From the NCBI RefSeq assembly GCF_030817535.1, contig NZ_JAUSZL010000002.1:6076001-6140000 (forward strand): a DNA stretch of 64,000 nt, in the 5' to 3' direction. The position numbers and the translations under genes are program-made. Source of the DNA: Streptomyces sp. V3I8 (GTDB lineage Bacteria; Actinomycetota; Actinomycetes; Streptomycetales; Streptomycetaceae). The notes under the pieces are model-generated. The model ran no database searches, was not told where the DNA came from, and worked only from the letters and a program-made list of their open reading frames with translations. Below, one piece after another: positions 23,229 through 32,309 of the stretch (the first letter of the stretch is position 1; the number at the start of each line of letters is the position of its first letter).

Positions 23229-24989
23229 CTAGGCCAGGACCTCCGCACCGGGCAGCGCGAGGTCCACATCGAGGACCCGCACCCCGCCGGGGTGGCTCGC
23301 CCCGGACGCGAGCGGCCCGTGCCCACCCGCCGTGACGGCCAGCACGTACGCCCCCTCGCCGGGCACGGCGAGCGTGTAGGCGCCGTCCACGGAGGACAGC
23401 GTCGCCCCCGCCTGCCGCCCCCGCCGGTCGATCAGCGTCACCTTGGCCCGGGCGACCGGAACACCGTCGGCGGTCAGCACACGCCCACGGAAACCGGCCC
23501 GGTCCGCGGAGCCGGCGGCGGCCGGTCCCGTCCCGGGGACGTCCTCGCTGGACGCCACCAGATGCGGCTTCGCCGTGTTCGCCGCCGCCCGCCGCCCCGG
23601 CAGGAACGCCGCGAACGCCAGGCCGAGCAGCACCGCACCCGTGGCGATCATGAACGACACGCGGAAGCCGTGCATCGAGGGGACCGCGGTCCCGCCCACC
23701 TGGTTGGCCGTGTTCGCCAGGACCATGCCGATGACGGCACTGGAGACGGACGTACCGATGGAGCGCATCAGCGTGTTCAGCCCGTTGGCCGCGCCGGTCT
23801 CCGACGCGGGCACGGCGCCGATGATCAGCGCGGGCAGCGAGGAGTACGCGAGGCCGATGCCCGCGCCCAGCACCACGGCGATGACGATGGTCTGCCAGGC
23901 GGCGCTCATCAGGCCGAGCCCGGCGCCGTACCCGACCGCGATGATCAGCAGGCCGATCATCAGGGTGACCTTGGGGCCGTACTTGGCGGACAGCCGCGCG
24001 TACACCGGCGCCGTGAACATCATCGTCAGGCCGAGCGGCGCCACGCACAGACCCGCCACGACCATGGACTGGCCGAGGCCGTACCCGGTCGACGCGGGCA
24101 GCTGGAGCAGCTGCGGCAGGACGAGGGAGACGGCGTAGAAGGCGACGCCGACCATGATCGAGGCGAGGTTGGTGAAGAGCACCGCGGGCCGGGCCGTGGT
24201 GCGCAGGTCGACCAGCGGCGCCTTGATCCGCAGCTCCATCACGCCCCACAGCAGGAGCACGGCCGCCGCGGCGCCGAACAGACCGAGCGTCGTGCCGGAC
24301 GTCCAGCCCCAGTCGCTGCCCTTGGTGATGGGCAGGAGGAAGAGGACCAGTCCGGCGGAGAGGCCGAACGCGCCGAGGACGTCGAAGGTGCCGGCGGCGC
24401 GCATCGGGGACTCGGGGACGAAGACCAGGGTGAGCAGGATCGCCAGGACGCCGAGGCCCGCCGAGGCGAAGAACAGCGCGTGCCAGTCGGCGTGCTGCGC
24501 CACGAGCGCCGCGACCGGCAGTGCCAGCCCGCCGCCGACGCCGATCGAGGAGCTCATCAGGGCCATCGCCGAGCCGAGCTTCTCCAGCGGCAGCTCGTCG
24601 CGCATCAGTCCGATGCCGAGCGGGATGGCGCCCATCGCGAAGCCCTGCAGGGCGCGGCCGACGATCATCACGAGCAGTTCGCTGGTGAATCCGGCGACGA
24701 GCGAGCCCACCACCATCACGGCGAGGCTGGCGATCAGCATGCGCCGCTTGCCGTAGAGGTCGCCGAGGCGGCCCATGATCGGCGTGGAGACGGCGCCCGC
24801 GAGCAGGGTGGAGGTCATGACCCAGGTGGCGTTGCCGGGGGAGGTGCCCAGCAGCTGCGGCAGGTCCTTGATGACCGGCACCAGCAGGGTCTGCATCACC
24901 GCGACAACGATGCCCGCGAAGGCCAGTACGGGGACGATTCCGCTGCCGCCGGGCCCTCGGGTGTGCGGATCCGTCGTTGTCCGGGTCAT
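23229..24989 (-). CDS. MFS (DHA2-type) exporter with a fused carboxypeptidase-regulatory-like domain
   Basis: A 586-residue protein starting at an ATG at 24989 with GGAGG upstream. Fourteen helices of the DHA2 type fill residues 15-490, with the motif A segment GRLGDLYGKRRM. After a linker, residues about 510-586 form a small beta-sandwich (GFRGRVLTADGVPVARAKVT, DGAYTLAVPGEGAYVLAVTA) of the carboxypeptidase regulatory-like family. The transporter half probably exports drugs or metabolites. A soluble domain on an exporter is unusual, and its role is not known. Confidence 0.88.
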   Translation of the reverse strand: MTRTTTDPHTRGPGGSGIVPVLAFAGIVVAVMQTLLVPVIKDLPQLLGTSPGNATWVMTSTLLAGAVSTPIMGRLGDLYGKRRMLIASLAVMVVGSLVAGFTSELLVMIVGRALQGFAMGAIPLGIGLMRDELPLEKLGSAMALMSSSIGVGGGLALPVAALVAQHADWHALFFASAGLGVLAILLTLVFVPESPMRAAGTFDVLGAFGLSAGLVLFLLPITKGSDWGWTSGTTLGLFGAAAAVLLLWGVMELRIKAPLVDLRTTARPAVLFTNLASIMVGVAFYAVSLVLPQLLQLPASTGYGLGQSMVVAGLCVAPLGLTMMFTAPVYARLSAKYGPKVTLMIGLLIIAVGYGAGLGLMSAAWQTIVIAVVLGAGIGLAYSSLPALIIGAVPASETGAANGLNTLMRSIGTSVSSAVIGMVLANTANQVGGTAVPSMHGFRVSFMIATGAVLLGLAFAAFLPGRRAAANTAKPHLVASSEDVPGTGPAAAGSADRAGFRGRVLTADGVPVARAKVTLIDRRGRQAGATLSSVDGAYTLAVPGEGAYVLAVTAGGHGPLASGASHPGGVRVLDVDLALPGAEVLA

Positions 24990-25285
24990 GCGTGCGGCCT
25001 CCAGAGGCGGGAAGGGGGTAGGTGCAGGGTGAACCCCGTGTGCCCAGGCAACTATTCCGTTGCTTCGAGCCGCTAACGATTTCTTGACCTTCTCATTACA
25101 TCCGAACATCTGACGTCCGATCCGGACTCGGGTCCGGACTCGGGGCCGGGTTCGGGGCCGGGCTGAGACCCGGTTCCGGGCTCGGACCCGGCCCCGGGCT
25201 CGGACTGAGGTCCTACGGCTTACGCCCGGTGCCCGACGGCCGTGCGGCGAAAAGACGATGTACGGGGCAGGGGGCCGCTGCGACC

Positions 25286-26824
25286 ATGACCTCTATGCCC
25301 ACGCTCAGAGTCGCCGAAGAGATACCCGCGTCCCGCTCCCGTCGTCCCGCGCCGCCCGCCTGGCTGGTGGTCGCCCTGGCCTGCGCGGGCCAGTTCCTCG
25401 TCGTCCTCGACGTGTCCGTCGTCAATGTGGCGCTGCCGTCGATGCGTTCCGACCTGGGACTGAGCGCCCCGGGACTGCAGTGGGTCGTCAACGCGTACAC
25501 CATCGCCTTCGCCGGCTTCATGCTGCTCGGCGGCCGGGCCGGCGACCTGTACGGGCGCAAGCTGATGTTCCTGGTCGGGCTGGCGCTGTTCACGCTGGCC
25601 TCGCTGGCGGGCGGGCTCGCCCAGGCGGAGTGGCAGCTGCTGGCCGCGCGGGCCGTGCAGGGACTCGGCGCGGCCGTGCTCGCCCCCTCGACCCTGACGA
25701 TCCTCACGTCGGCCGTGCCCGAGGGGGCCCCGCGTGCGCGCGCCATCGCGACCTGGACCGCGGTCGGCGGAGGCGGCGGCGCGGCGGGCGGGCTCGTCGG
25801 CGGGCTCCTGGTGGACGGCCTGAACTGGCGGTGGGTCCTGCTGATCAACGTCCCGATCGGCGCCGTGGTGCTGGCCGGCGCCCTGTTCTGGCTCGTGGAG
25901 AGCCGGGCCGGCGGCGGGCGGCGGCTCGACCTGCCGGGCGCCGTACTGGTGACGTCGGGGCTCGCGACCCTCGCGTACGGGATCGTGCAGACCGAGGCCG
26001 CGGGGTGGGCGTCCGCCGCGACCCTGGTCCCGCTGGCCGGCGGGGCCGCGCTGATCGGGCTGTTCCTGCTCGTCGAGGCGCGGACGCAGGCGCCGCTGAT
26101 GCCGCTGGGACTGTTCCGGGTGCGGTCCGTGTCCTCGGCGAACGTGGCGATGTTCCTGTGCGGCTCGGCGATGTTCTGCATGTGGTTCTTCATGACGCTG
26201 TACGCGCAGAACGTGCTCGGCTACACACCCCTGGAGGCCGGGCTGGCGCTCGTGCCCAGCTCGCTCGCGGTGGTCCTGGGCTCGAAGGCCGCACCCGGGT
26301 TCATGCGGGTCGTGGGGGCGCGCAACGTCGCGGTGACCGGCGCGCTGGTGGCGGCGGCCGGGTTCGGATGGCAGTCCACGATGAGCGCGGACGGGGCGTA
26401 CGTCACCACGATCATGCTGCCCGGTGTCCTGATGATGCTCGGCGCGGGACTCTCCGCGACGCCGCTCGCCGCCGTTGCCACGTCCGGGGCGGCGGCGGGG
26501 GACGCGGGGCTGGTGTCCGGGCTCGTCAACACCTCGCGGACGATGGGGGGTTCGCTCGGGTTGTCCGTGATGGCGACGATCGCCGCGGCGCGGAGCGGGG
26601 GAGAGGGGTCGGCCGCGGCGCTCACGCAGGGGTATGCGCTGGTGTTCCGCACGGGGTGCCTCGTGCTGCTCGGCGGGGCGGTGCTGATGCTGGTGTGGCT
26701 GCCGCGCGGCTCCGCCGGGCCGCGGGGGACGGGGCGGGGGACGGGACGGGAGACGGGACGGGGGAAGGCGCGTCGTCCGCCGCGGGTGCGTCGTGGCCGG
26801 TCGAGCGGTTCCCCGCGCCCCTGA
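25286..26824 (+). CDS. MFS (DHA2/EmrB-QacA-type) exporter
   Basis: About 512 residues, fourteen helices. The motif A segment GRAGDLYGRKLM and the motif C segment (APSTLTILTSAVPEG area) mark a drug:H+ antiporter. The start is taken at ATG 25286 (AGGGGG upstream); 25229 and 25295 are alternatives. The C-terminal tail is a Gly/Arg repeat (RGTGRGTGRETGRG), and its last codons lie inside a copy of the dispersed repeat, so the tail has been lengthened or replaced by that element. It is divergent from the other MFS exporter. Confidence 0.9.
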   Translation: MTSMPTLRVAEEIPASRSRRPAPPAWLVVALACAGQFLVVLDVSVVNVALPSMRSDLGLSAPGLQWVVNAYTIAFAGFMLLGGRAGDLYGRKLMFLVGLALFTLASLAGGLAQAEWQLLAARAVQGLGAAVLAPSTLTILTSAVPEGAPRARAIATWTAVGGGGGAAGGLVGGLLVDGLNWRWVLLINVPIGAVVLAGALFWLVESRAGGGRRLDLPGAVLVTSGLATLAYGIVQTEAAGWASAATLVPLAGGAALIGLFLLVEARTQAPLMPLGLFRVRSVSSANVAMFLCGSAMFCMWFFMTLYAQNVLGYTPLEAGLALVPSSLAVVLGSKAAPGFMRVVGARNVAVTGALVAAAGFGWQSTMSADGAYVTTIMLPGVLMMLGAGLSATPLAAVATSGAAAGDAGLVSGLVNTSRTMGGSLGLSVMATIAAARSGGEGSAAALTQGYALVFRTGCLVLLGGAVLMLVWLPRGSAGPRGTGRGTGRETGRGKARRPPRVRRGRSSGSPRP

Positions 26825-26827
26825 AAC
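26790..26827 (-). repeat. Dispersed repeat overlapping the 3' end of the MFS gene
   Basis: The complement of CAGGGGCGCGGGGAACCGCT supplies the last residues (SSGSPRP) and the stop of the exporter at 25286-26824. Confidence 0.75.
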
Positions 26828-26860
26828 GCGAAATCCCCTCACCGGAGGGGGGAGGAGGGA

Positions 26861-27502
26861 CTACAGCCAGCCCTGGTGGCGGGCTTCCCTCATGGCCTCC
26901 ATCCGGTTTCGGGTGGACGTCTTGCCGATGGCCGAGGAGAGGTAGTTGCGGACCGTCGATTCGGAGAGGTGGAGCCTGGCGGCGATGTCGGCGACGGTCG
27001 CGCCGTCCGCCGAGGCCTTCAGCACGTCGCACTCGCGGGCGGTGAGCGGGCTGGGGCCGGCGCCCAGCGCGGCCGCCGCCAGCGCCGGGTCGATGACGAC
27101 CTCCCCGGTCAGCACCTGGCGGATCGCCCGGGCCAGCTCCTCCACGGGCCCGTCCTTGACCAGGAACCCGGCGGCGCCCGCCTCCATGGCCCGCCGCAGG
27201 TAACCGGGGCGGCCGAAGGTGGTGAGGATCAGCACCCGGCAGTCGGGCGTCTCCTCCCGCAGCAGTGCGGCGGCGTCCAGCCCGCTGATCCCGGGCAGTT
27301 CGATGTCCAGCAGCGCCACATCGGGCCGCGACTCCAGGGCCGCCCCCACGATGGCGTCCCCCGTCCCGACCTGTGCCACGACCTCGATGTCGGTCTCCAT
27401 CCCGAGGAGCAGGGCGAGCGCGCCCCGCATCATCCCCTGGTCCTCGGCGAGCAGAACACGGATGGACTTGGCAGGCCGATACTCCCGGGGCATCTCGTTC
27501 AC
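26861..27502 (-). CDS. NarL/DesR-type response regulator
   Basis: A 213-residue two-domain protein. The receiver has Asp66 as the phosphate acceptor (VALLDIELPG) and the late Lys in FLVKDG. The C-terminal LuxR-type HTH (TARECDVLKASADGATVADI then ARLHLSESTVRNYLSSAI) binds DNA. It pairs with the histidine kinase at 28013-29317 and follows it on the same strand, but 510 bases of repeats separate them. Its likely target is the neighbouring ABC exporter operon. Confidence 0.92.
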   Translation of the reverse strand: MNEMPREYRPAKSIRVLLAEDQGMMRGALALLLGMETDIEVVAQVGTGDAIVGAALESRPDVALLDIELPGISGLDAAALLREETPDCRVLILTTFGRPGYLRRAMEAGAAGFLVKDGPVEELARAIRQVLTGEVVIDPALAAAALGAGPSPLTARECDVLKASADGATVADIAARLHLSESTVRNYLSSAIGKTSTRNRMEAMREARHQGWL

Positions 27503-27539
27503 ACGCCCACACTAGGCCGGACCTGCCCTTGAAGGCCGC

Positions 27540-28010
27540 GCGAACCCACGCGCCCCGCGCCCGCGCGATTCGGGCCCGCGCGATCCGGGGTCTGCGCCCC
27601 GGGCCTGTGCGATCCGGGCCGCCAGCCGGGGCCCGCGCCCCGGACCCATGCGGCCCGGGCCCGCGCGACCTGGGATCTATGCTCCGGGCCCACGCGGCCT
27701 GGGCCCGCGCGATTCGAGGTCTACGCCCCGGGCCTGTGCGATTCGGGGGCCGCCAGCCGGGGCCCGCGCCCCGGACCCATGCGCCCCGGGCCCGCGCGAT
27801 TCAGGATCTACGCTCCGGACCCACGCGACCTGGGCCCGCGCGATTCGGGGTCTACGCCCCGGGCCCGCGCCCCGGACCCATACGGCCGGGGCCCGCACGA
27901 TCCGGGGCCCGCTACCCGGACCTATACGGCCAGGGGCCCGCGGCCTGGGATCTGCGGCCCGCGGCCAGGAACCCGCGGCCCGCAGCCCGGGCTGCCTCCC
28001 GGCCGGTAGG
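27540..28010. repeat. Imperfect tandem-repeat array between kinase and response regulator
   Basis: About 470 bases of alternating near-44-base units (GCCCGCGCGA, TCTACGCTCCGG, ACCTGG) and longer 57-87-base units (with GCCAGCCGGGGCCCGC). GC content is near 75 percent. No frame is convincing as a gene on either strand, although the repeat leaves long open frames. It lacks the even spacers of a CRISPR array. Confidence 0.85.
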
Positions 28011-28012
28011 CC

Positions 28013-29317
28013 TCACGCCGCGGTCGGCTCCGGCTCCGGCTCCAGGACCGGTAGCTCCGCCGTCACCACGAACCCGCCCCGGGTCCCCGCCCCCGCCCCC
28101 AGCGCCCCGCCCGCCGCCGCGAGCCGCTCCGCCAGCCCCTTCAGCCCGGTGCCGGCGGGACCGGTGCCCGAGGTGTCGGAGACGCCGGTGCCGTCGTCCG
28201 AGACGCTGACCCGGACGCGTTCCGCGGAGCCGTCCACCGCGATCTCGCACCGCGTCGCCCCGCTGTGCCGCACCGCGTTGGTCACCGCCTCCCGCACCAC
28301 CCACCCCAGCAACGCCTCCGCCCGCGCGGGCAGCGGCGGCCCCGACTGCCGTACGACCGGCTCGATCCCCGCCGCCAGCAGCGCCGACCGCGCCCGGTCC
28401 AGGTCCGCCGCGAGGCTGCCCTCGCGGTACCCCGTGACCGCCTCGCGTATCTCCGTCAGCGCCTGCCGGCCGACCGACTCGATGTCGCAGACCTGGACGA
28501 GCGCCGCGTCCAGGTCCCGGGGGGCCAGGCGCCGGGCCGCCTCCGACTTGACCACGATGACGGACAGCGTGTGGCCCAGCAGGTCGTGCAGGTCGCGCGA
28601 GAACCGCAGACGCTCCTCCTCGACGGCCCGCCGCGCCAACTCCTCGCGGGCCGAACGCAGTTCACGTACGGCATCCGACAGGGACAGGATCGCTGCGGTC
28701 ACCATGGTGGACAGGAACGTGCCGTACGCGACGTTCACCGCGCCCCACCCGTCCCGCAGCCCGGCCACGACACCCGCGAGCACGCTCAGTCCGATACCGG
28801 TCCTGCCCAGCCACGGTCCCCGCACGACCGCCCCCGCGGCCAGCCCGAGCAGCGGGAAGAAGAGCAGCCAGCTGCCCCCGTACAGGCCGCCGAGCAGACA
28901 GGTCACCACGCCCAGGGCGAGCAGCGCACGCCGGGTGGAACGGGATTCGCGGGCCTCCTTCGAGAAGGCGCGGAACACCACGTGGATGTAGAGGGAGTTG
29001 AAGACGAAGAGGCCGATGCCGCCGACCCAGGGGTTCGGGGCCTTGCCCTGGAGGAGGTTGGAGAAGGCGCCCATGCCCATGAGGAGCCAGGGCAGGAGCG
29101 CGAAACCGCTGGGCGGCGGGCCCAGGTGCTCCGGCAGCTTCCCCGCCCGGCGTGCCTTCCGCCGGCCGGCGACGAACCCCCGGCCCGCGTCGAACGTGCC
29201 CAGGCCCGCGTCGAACGCGCCCAGGCCCGCGTCGAACGCGCCCCGGCCGGCCCCGCACCGGGCCCGGTTCTCCCGTCGCGCCGACATCCGACGACCGATC
29301 CTTCGCAACCAGGACAT
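28013..29317 (-). CDS. DesK-type sensor histidine kinase
   Basis: A 434-residue membrane kinase. There are about five hydrophobic helices (residues 70-205), then a HisKA_3 dimerisation box with the phospho-His in RFSRDLHDLLGHTLSVIVVK, and a HATPase domain (GWVVREAVTNAVRHSGA, GTGLKGLAERLAAAGG). Near residue 25-50 the chain carries three copies of the unit FDAGLGA, coded by a 30-base tandem repeat at 29170-29250. It is the third gene of an ABC-ABC-kinase-regulator block. Confidence 0.9.
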   Translation of the reverse strand: MSWLRRIGRRMSARRENRARCGAGRGAFDAGLGAFDAGLGTFDAGRGFVAGRRKARRAGKLPEHLGPPPSGFALLPWLLMGMGAFSNLLQGKAPNPWVGGIGLFVFNSLYIHVVFRAFSKEARESRSTRRALLALGVVTCLLGGLYGGSWLLFFPLLGLAAGAVVRGPWLGRTGIGLSVLAGVVAGLRDGWGAVNVAYGTFLSTMVTAAILSLSDAVRELRSAREELARRAVEEERLRFSRDLHDLLGHTLSVIVVKSEAARRLAPRDLDAALVQVCDIESVGRQALTEIREAVTGYREGSLAADLDRARSALLAAGIEPVVRQSGPPLPARAEALLGWVVREAVTNAVRHSGATRCEIAVDGSAERVRVSVSDDGTGVSDTSGTGPAGTGLKGLAERLAAAGGALGAGAGTRGGFVVTAELPVLEPEPEPTAA

Positions 29318-29332
29318 GTCCTCAACCCCCGT

Positions 29333-30055
29333 TCAGACGGTCCGCGCGGTCCTGCGGTACGAGACCACAGCGTACGAGCCGAAGACCAGCAGCCAGCCGG
29401 TCAGCACCAGCACCGCTCCCGGGGCGGGCGCCCGCCCGTCGGCGACGGCCGTACCGAGCTGCGCGAAGCGGTTCGTGGGTGTGTAGGCGGACAGGGACCG
29501 CAGCCAGCCCGGGAAGAGGACCAGGGGGAACCACAGTCCGCCGACCACCGCGAGCGTCAGGTTGCACACCATGTTCACCACGCCCGTGCCCTGCGCGGTC
29601 AGCCGGTAGCCGTTGCCGAGGCCGAGCAGCGTGAAGGGGACCGAGCCGAGCCACAGCGACAGCGCGATCACCGCCCACTTCCAGGCGTCGAGGCGTACGC
29701 CGTTGACCAGGCCGCCCGCCGCGAGGACCGCCACGATCGCGGGCAGGACGGTCACCGCGCCCGTCAGCGCGCGCCCCGCCACCACCTGGCGCGGGCTCAT
29801 CGGGGTGATCCTCAGTTGCCGCAGCCAGCCGGTCGACCGGTCCTCGGCGACCCCGCCGCCGGTGTTCAGGGCCGAACCCATCGCCCCGTACGCGGCCATG
29901 CCGATCATGGAAGCGGTCTTCCAGTCGCTGTCGGCACCGCCGCCGAGGTTGGTGAACAGCAGGTACATCACCACCGGCATCACGACACCGCCGATCATGA
30001 AACCGACGTCGCGCAGTGTCCGGCGCACTTCGAGCCGCAGATAGCCGATCATCAC
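29333..30055 (-). CDS. ABC-2-type transporter permease
   Basis: A 240-residue membrane protein with six helices of the ABC-2 type (LRLEVRRTLRDVGFMIGGVV start). It forms an exporter with the ATPase upstream; the two genes overlap by 4 bases. The pair, with the two-component system below, resembles a drug or lipid sensing and efflux unit. Confidence 0.9.
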   Translation of the reverse strand: MMIGYLRLEVRRTLRDVGFMIGGVVMPVVMYLLFTNLGGGADSDWKTASMIGMAAYGAMGSALNTGGGVAEDRSTGWLRQLRITPMSPRQVVAGRALTGAVTVLPAIVAVLAAGGLVNGVRLDAWKWAVIALSLWLGSVPFTLLGLGNGYRLTAQGTGVVNMVCNLTLAVVGGLWFPLVLFPGWLRSLSAYTPTNRFAQLGTAVADGRAPAPGAVLVLTGWLLVFGSYAVVSYRRTARTV

Positions 30056-31020
30056 ACCGACTCCAGGGAAGCGGGCCGGGCCACCGTGCCGGAGGCCGTG
30101 GCGGTCAGGGCCAGGAACGCGTCGTCCAGTGAGGCCGGGGCGACCTCCAGGTCCCGTACCGCGCCGCGCTCCGCGAGCGCGACCACCGTCGCGTCCGGGT
30201 CGTCGCTCCGCAGCCTGGCCCGGTCCCCGCGGACCTCCAGGGAGACCACCCCGGGCAGCGCGGACAGCCAGGCCGTGCCGGCGCCCGCGAGGTCGAAGGC
30301 GACGAGGCTGCCGCCGGCCGCGCGCCGCAGCTGCTCGCCGGTGCCGTCGGCGACGATCCGCCCGTGGTCGACGACGACGATCCGGTCGGCGTTGGCGTCC
30401 GCCTCCTCCAGGTGGTGCGTGGAGAAGAGGACGGTGTGGCCGTGGCGCGCGTAGGCCCGCATCGAGTCCCAGAAGGCGTACCGGGCCTCCACGTCCAGCG
30501 CGGCGGTCGGCTCGTCGAGCACGATCAGCGAGGGGTTCCCGACGAGCGCGACCGCGAACCGCACCCGCTGCGTCTGGCCCCCGGAAAGCCGGTCCACGCG
30601 CCGCCCGGCGAGTTCCGCGACGCCCGCCAGCCGCAGCGCCTCCGTGACGGGCATCGGCGCGGGATACGTACCCGCCACGAACCCGACCAGCTCACCGACC
30701 GTCACCCGCGGCACCGGCCGGCCGTCCTGCAGCATGGCGCCGACGCGGCCGGCCCGTACGGCGTGCTCCGGAGCGGCGCCGAAGAGGCGGACGGTGCCCT
30801 CGTCGGGTGTGTCCAGGCCCAGCAGGAGCGCGATCGCGGTGGACTTGCCCGCGCCGTTGCGGCCGAGCAGCGCGACCGTCTCGCCGGGTGCGATCTCCAG
30901 GTCGATCCCGTCCACGGCCCGTACGGCGCCGAACGTCCTGACCGCTCCCGTGAGGGACACGGCCCCCACCCCGGTCGCTGCCCTCGTCCTCGTTCCCGTT
31001 CCCGTCCCCGTCTTCGTCAT
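30052..31020 (-). CDS. ABC transporter ATP-binding protein
   Basis: A 322-residue ATPase. The Walker A motif is GRNGAGKST, the signature is LSGGQTQRVRFA and the Walker B is LIVLDEPTAAL, with the H-loop in FSTHHLEE. The C-terminal segment is the extra domain common to exporter ATPases. Its first 15 residues are a GTGTGTRTR repeat coded by a hexanucleotide repeat and may be non-essential. Confidence 0.93.
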   Translation of the reverse strand: MTKTGTGTGTRTRAATGVGAVSLTGAVRTFGAVRAVDGIDLEIAPGETVALLGRNGAGKSTAIALLLGLDTPDEGTVRLFGAAPEHAVRAGRVGAMLQDGRPVPRVTVGELVGFVAGTYPAPMPVTEALRLAGVAELAGRRVDRLSGGQTQRVRFAVALVGNPSLIVLDEPTAALDVEARYAFWDSMRAYARHGHTVLFSTHHLEEADANADRIVVVDHGRIVADGTGEQLRRAAGGSLVAFDLAGAGTAWLSALPGVVSLEVRGDRARLRSDDPDATVVALAERGAVRDLEVAPASLDDAFLALTATASGTVARPASLESV

Positions 31021-31192
31021 GGGTACGACGCTACGGAGGGGCGGGCGGGGCGCGGCAGAGGCGCATGTACGGACCCGGGCAGGACAAATGTCACGGCCCG
31101 GGACCCACGAGGTGCGCGCCCGACGCTATCTGACATGGCGTCAGGAGGCTTCACATGTGCCCGGGGCTCGGCTATACAGAAGGCGCCGGGAC

Positions 31193-31206
31193 TGGAACGC
31201 GTTCTA
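31193..31206. promoter_or_regulatory. KstR-type operator upstream of the MaoC-ADH-SDR operon
   Basis: TGGAACGCGTTCTA matches TNNAACNNGTTNNA at every fixed position and is 145 bases before the MaoC-type gene's ATG. It lies in a 330-base gap between divergent genes. Confidence 0.7.
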
Positions 31207-31281
31207 GAACGGGTGAAGGGTTCCCGGCCCGGAGTCGACCTCGGTGCGACCGACGGTGCGGACGGCCGCACCGGGGTCTTT

Positions 31282-31341
31282 CCGTTCAGCAGCCCGTTCA
31301 GCAGCCGGTTCAGCAGTCCGTTCAGCAGTCCGTTCGGAGTC
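31282..31341. repeat. 12-bp tandem repeats in the leader of the MaoC-type gene
   Basis: CCGTTCAGCAGC occurs four times (last copies CCGTTCAGCAGT), plus a fifth, degenerate unit that runs into the CAGGAG ribosome site at 31341. Copy number could change spacing in the leader and so affect expression. Confidence 0.85.
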
Positions 31342-31350
31342 AGGAGCCCC

Positions 31351-32208
31351 ATGCCCATCGACGTTGCCCAGGCCCTCGCGGCCGAGCCCCGGTCGGCCGG
31401 GATCGCCTGGGGCCACAAGGACGTCCAGCTCTACCACCTCGGCCTCGGCGCCGGCGTGCCGGCGACCGACCCCGACGAACTGCGCTACACGCTGGAGTCC
31501 CGGCTGCACGTCCTGCCGAGCTTCGCGACCGTCGCGGGCGCGGGCTCCCCGGGGGTGATCGGCGGCCTGTCCATGCCGGGCGTCGACGTCGACCTCGCGC
31601 GCGTCCTGCACGGCGGCCAGACCGTCACGCTGCACCGGCCGATCCCGGTCACCGGCGAGGCGGTGGCCACCGCCCGGATCGCCGCCGTGTACGACAAGGG
31701 CAAGGCCGCCGTCCTCGTCCTGCGCACCGAGGTCGCCGACGACGAAGGCCCGTTGTGGACCAGCGACGCCCAGATCTTCGTACGCGGCGAGGGCGGCTTC
31801 GGCGGCGACCGCGGCCCCTCGGTCCGCGCCGAACCGCCGACGGGCGCGCCCGACCGGACGATCGAGCGCCCGGTCCGCGAGGACCAGGCGCTCCTCTACC
31901 GGCTCTCCGGCGACCGGAACCCGCTGCACGCCGATCCCGGGTTCGCCAAGCTCGCGGGCTTCGACCGTCCGATCCTGCACGGGCTGTGCACGTACGGGAT
32001 GACGCTGAAGGCGGTCGTGGACACCGTGCTCGGCGGTGACGTCGGCCGGGTCCGCTCCTACGCCGCGCGCTTCGCCGGGGTGGTGTACCCGGGCGAGACC
32101 CTGCGCATCCGCCTGTGGCGGGAGGAGGGCAGGGTCCGGGTGACGGTGGGCGCGGCCGGCCGAGGCGACGCGCCGGTCCTCACCGACACCGTCGTCGAGC
32201 ACGCCTGA
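31351..32208 (+). CDS. MaoC-type (R)-specific enoyl-CoA hydratase / 3-hydroxyacyl-CoA dehydratase
   Basis: A 285-residue double hot-dog protein of the eukaryotic-type hydratase-2 group. The catalytic Asp-His pair is seen in YRLSGDRNPLHADPGFAK and the C-terminal hot-dog ends in RFAGVVYPGETLRI. It adds water to trans-2-enoyl-CoA. The start ATG at 31351 follows CAGGAG. It is followed by an alcohol dehydrogenase and an SDR in the same direction, which fits one beta-oxidation-like cycle. Confidence 0.88.
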   Translation: MPIDVAQALAAEPRSAGIAWGHKDVQLYHLGLGAGVPATDPDELRYTLESRLHVLPSFATVAGAGSPGVIGGLSMPGVDVDLARVLHGGQTVTLHRPIPVTGEAVATARIAAVYDKGKAAVLVLRTEVADDEGPLWTSDAQIFVRGEGGFGGDRGPSVRAEPPTGAPDRTIERPVREDQALLYRLSGDRNPLHADPGFAKLAGFDRPILHGLCTYGMTLKAVVDTVLGGDVGRVRSYAARFAGVVYPGETLRIRLWREEGRVRVTVGAAGRGDAPVLTDTVVEHA

Positions 32209-32309
32209 GCGCCGGACGGGCCCGGGAGCCGGGCGCGCCTGACCGCTGAGCCGCCCGGGAGCCGGGCGCGCCCGAACGCCGTACGTACGTTTCCGAGGGG
32301 AGCCGCATC

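Noticed and set aside
27540..28010. A CRISPR array in the repeat region
   Set aside because: Units are uneven, GC-rich and composite, with no constant repeat and unique spacers, and no cas gene is near.
28265..30454. A 729-codon plus-strand frame over the kinase and permease
   Set aside because: It is a shadow of three well-supported minus-strand genes.
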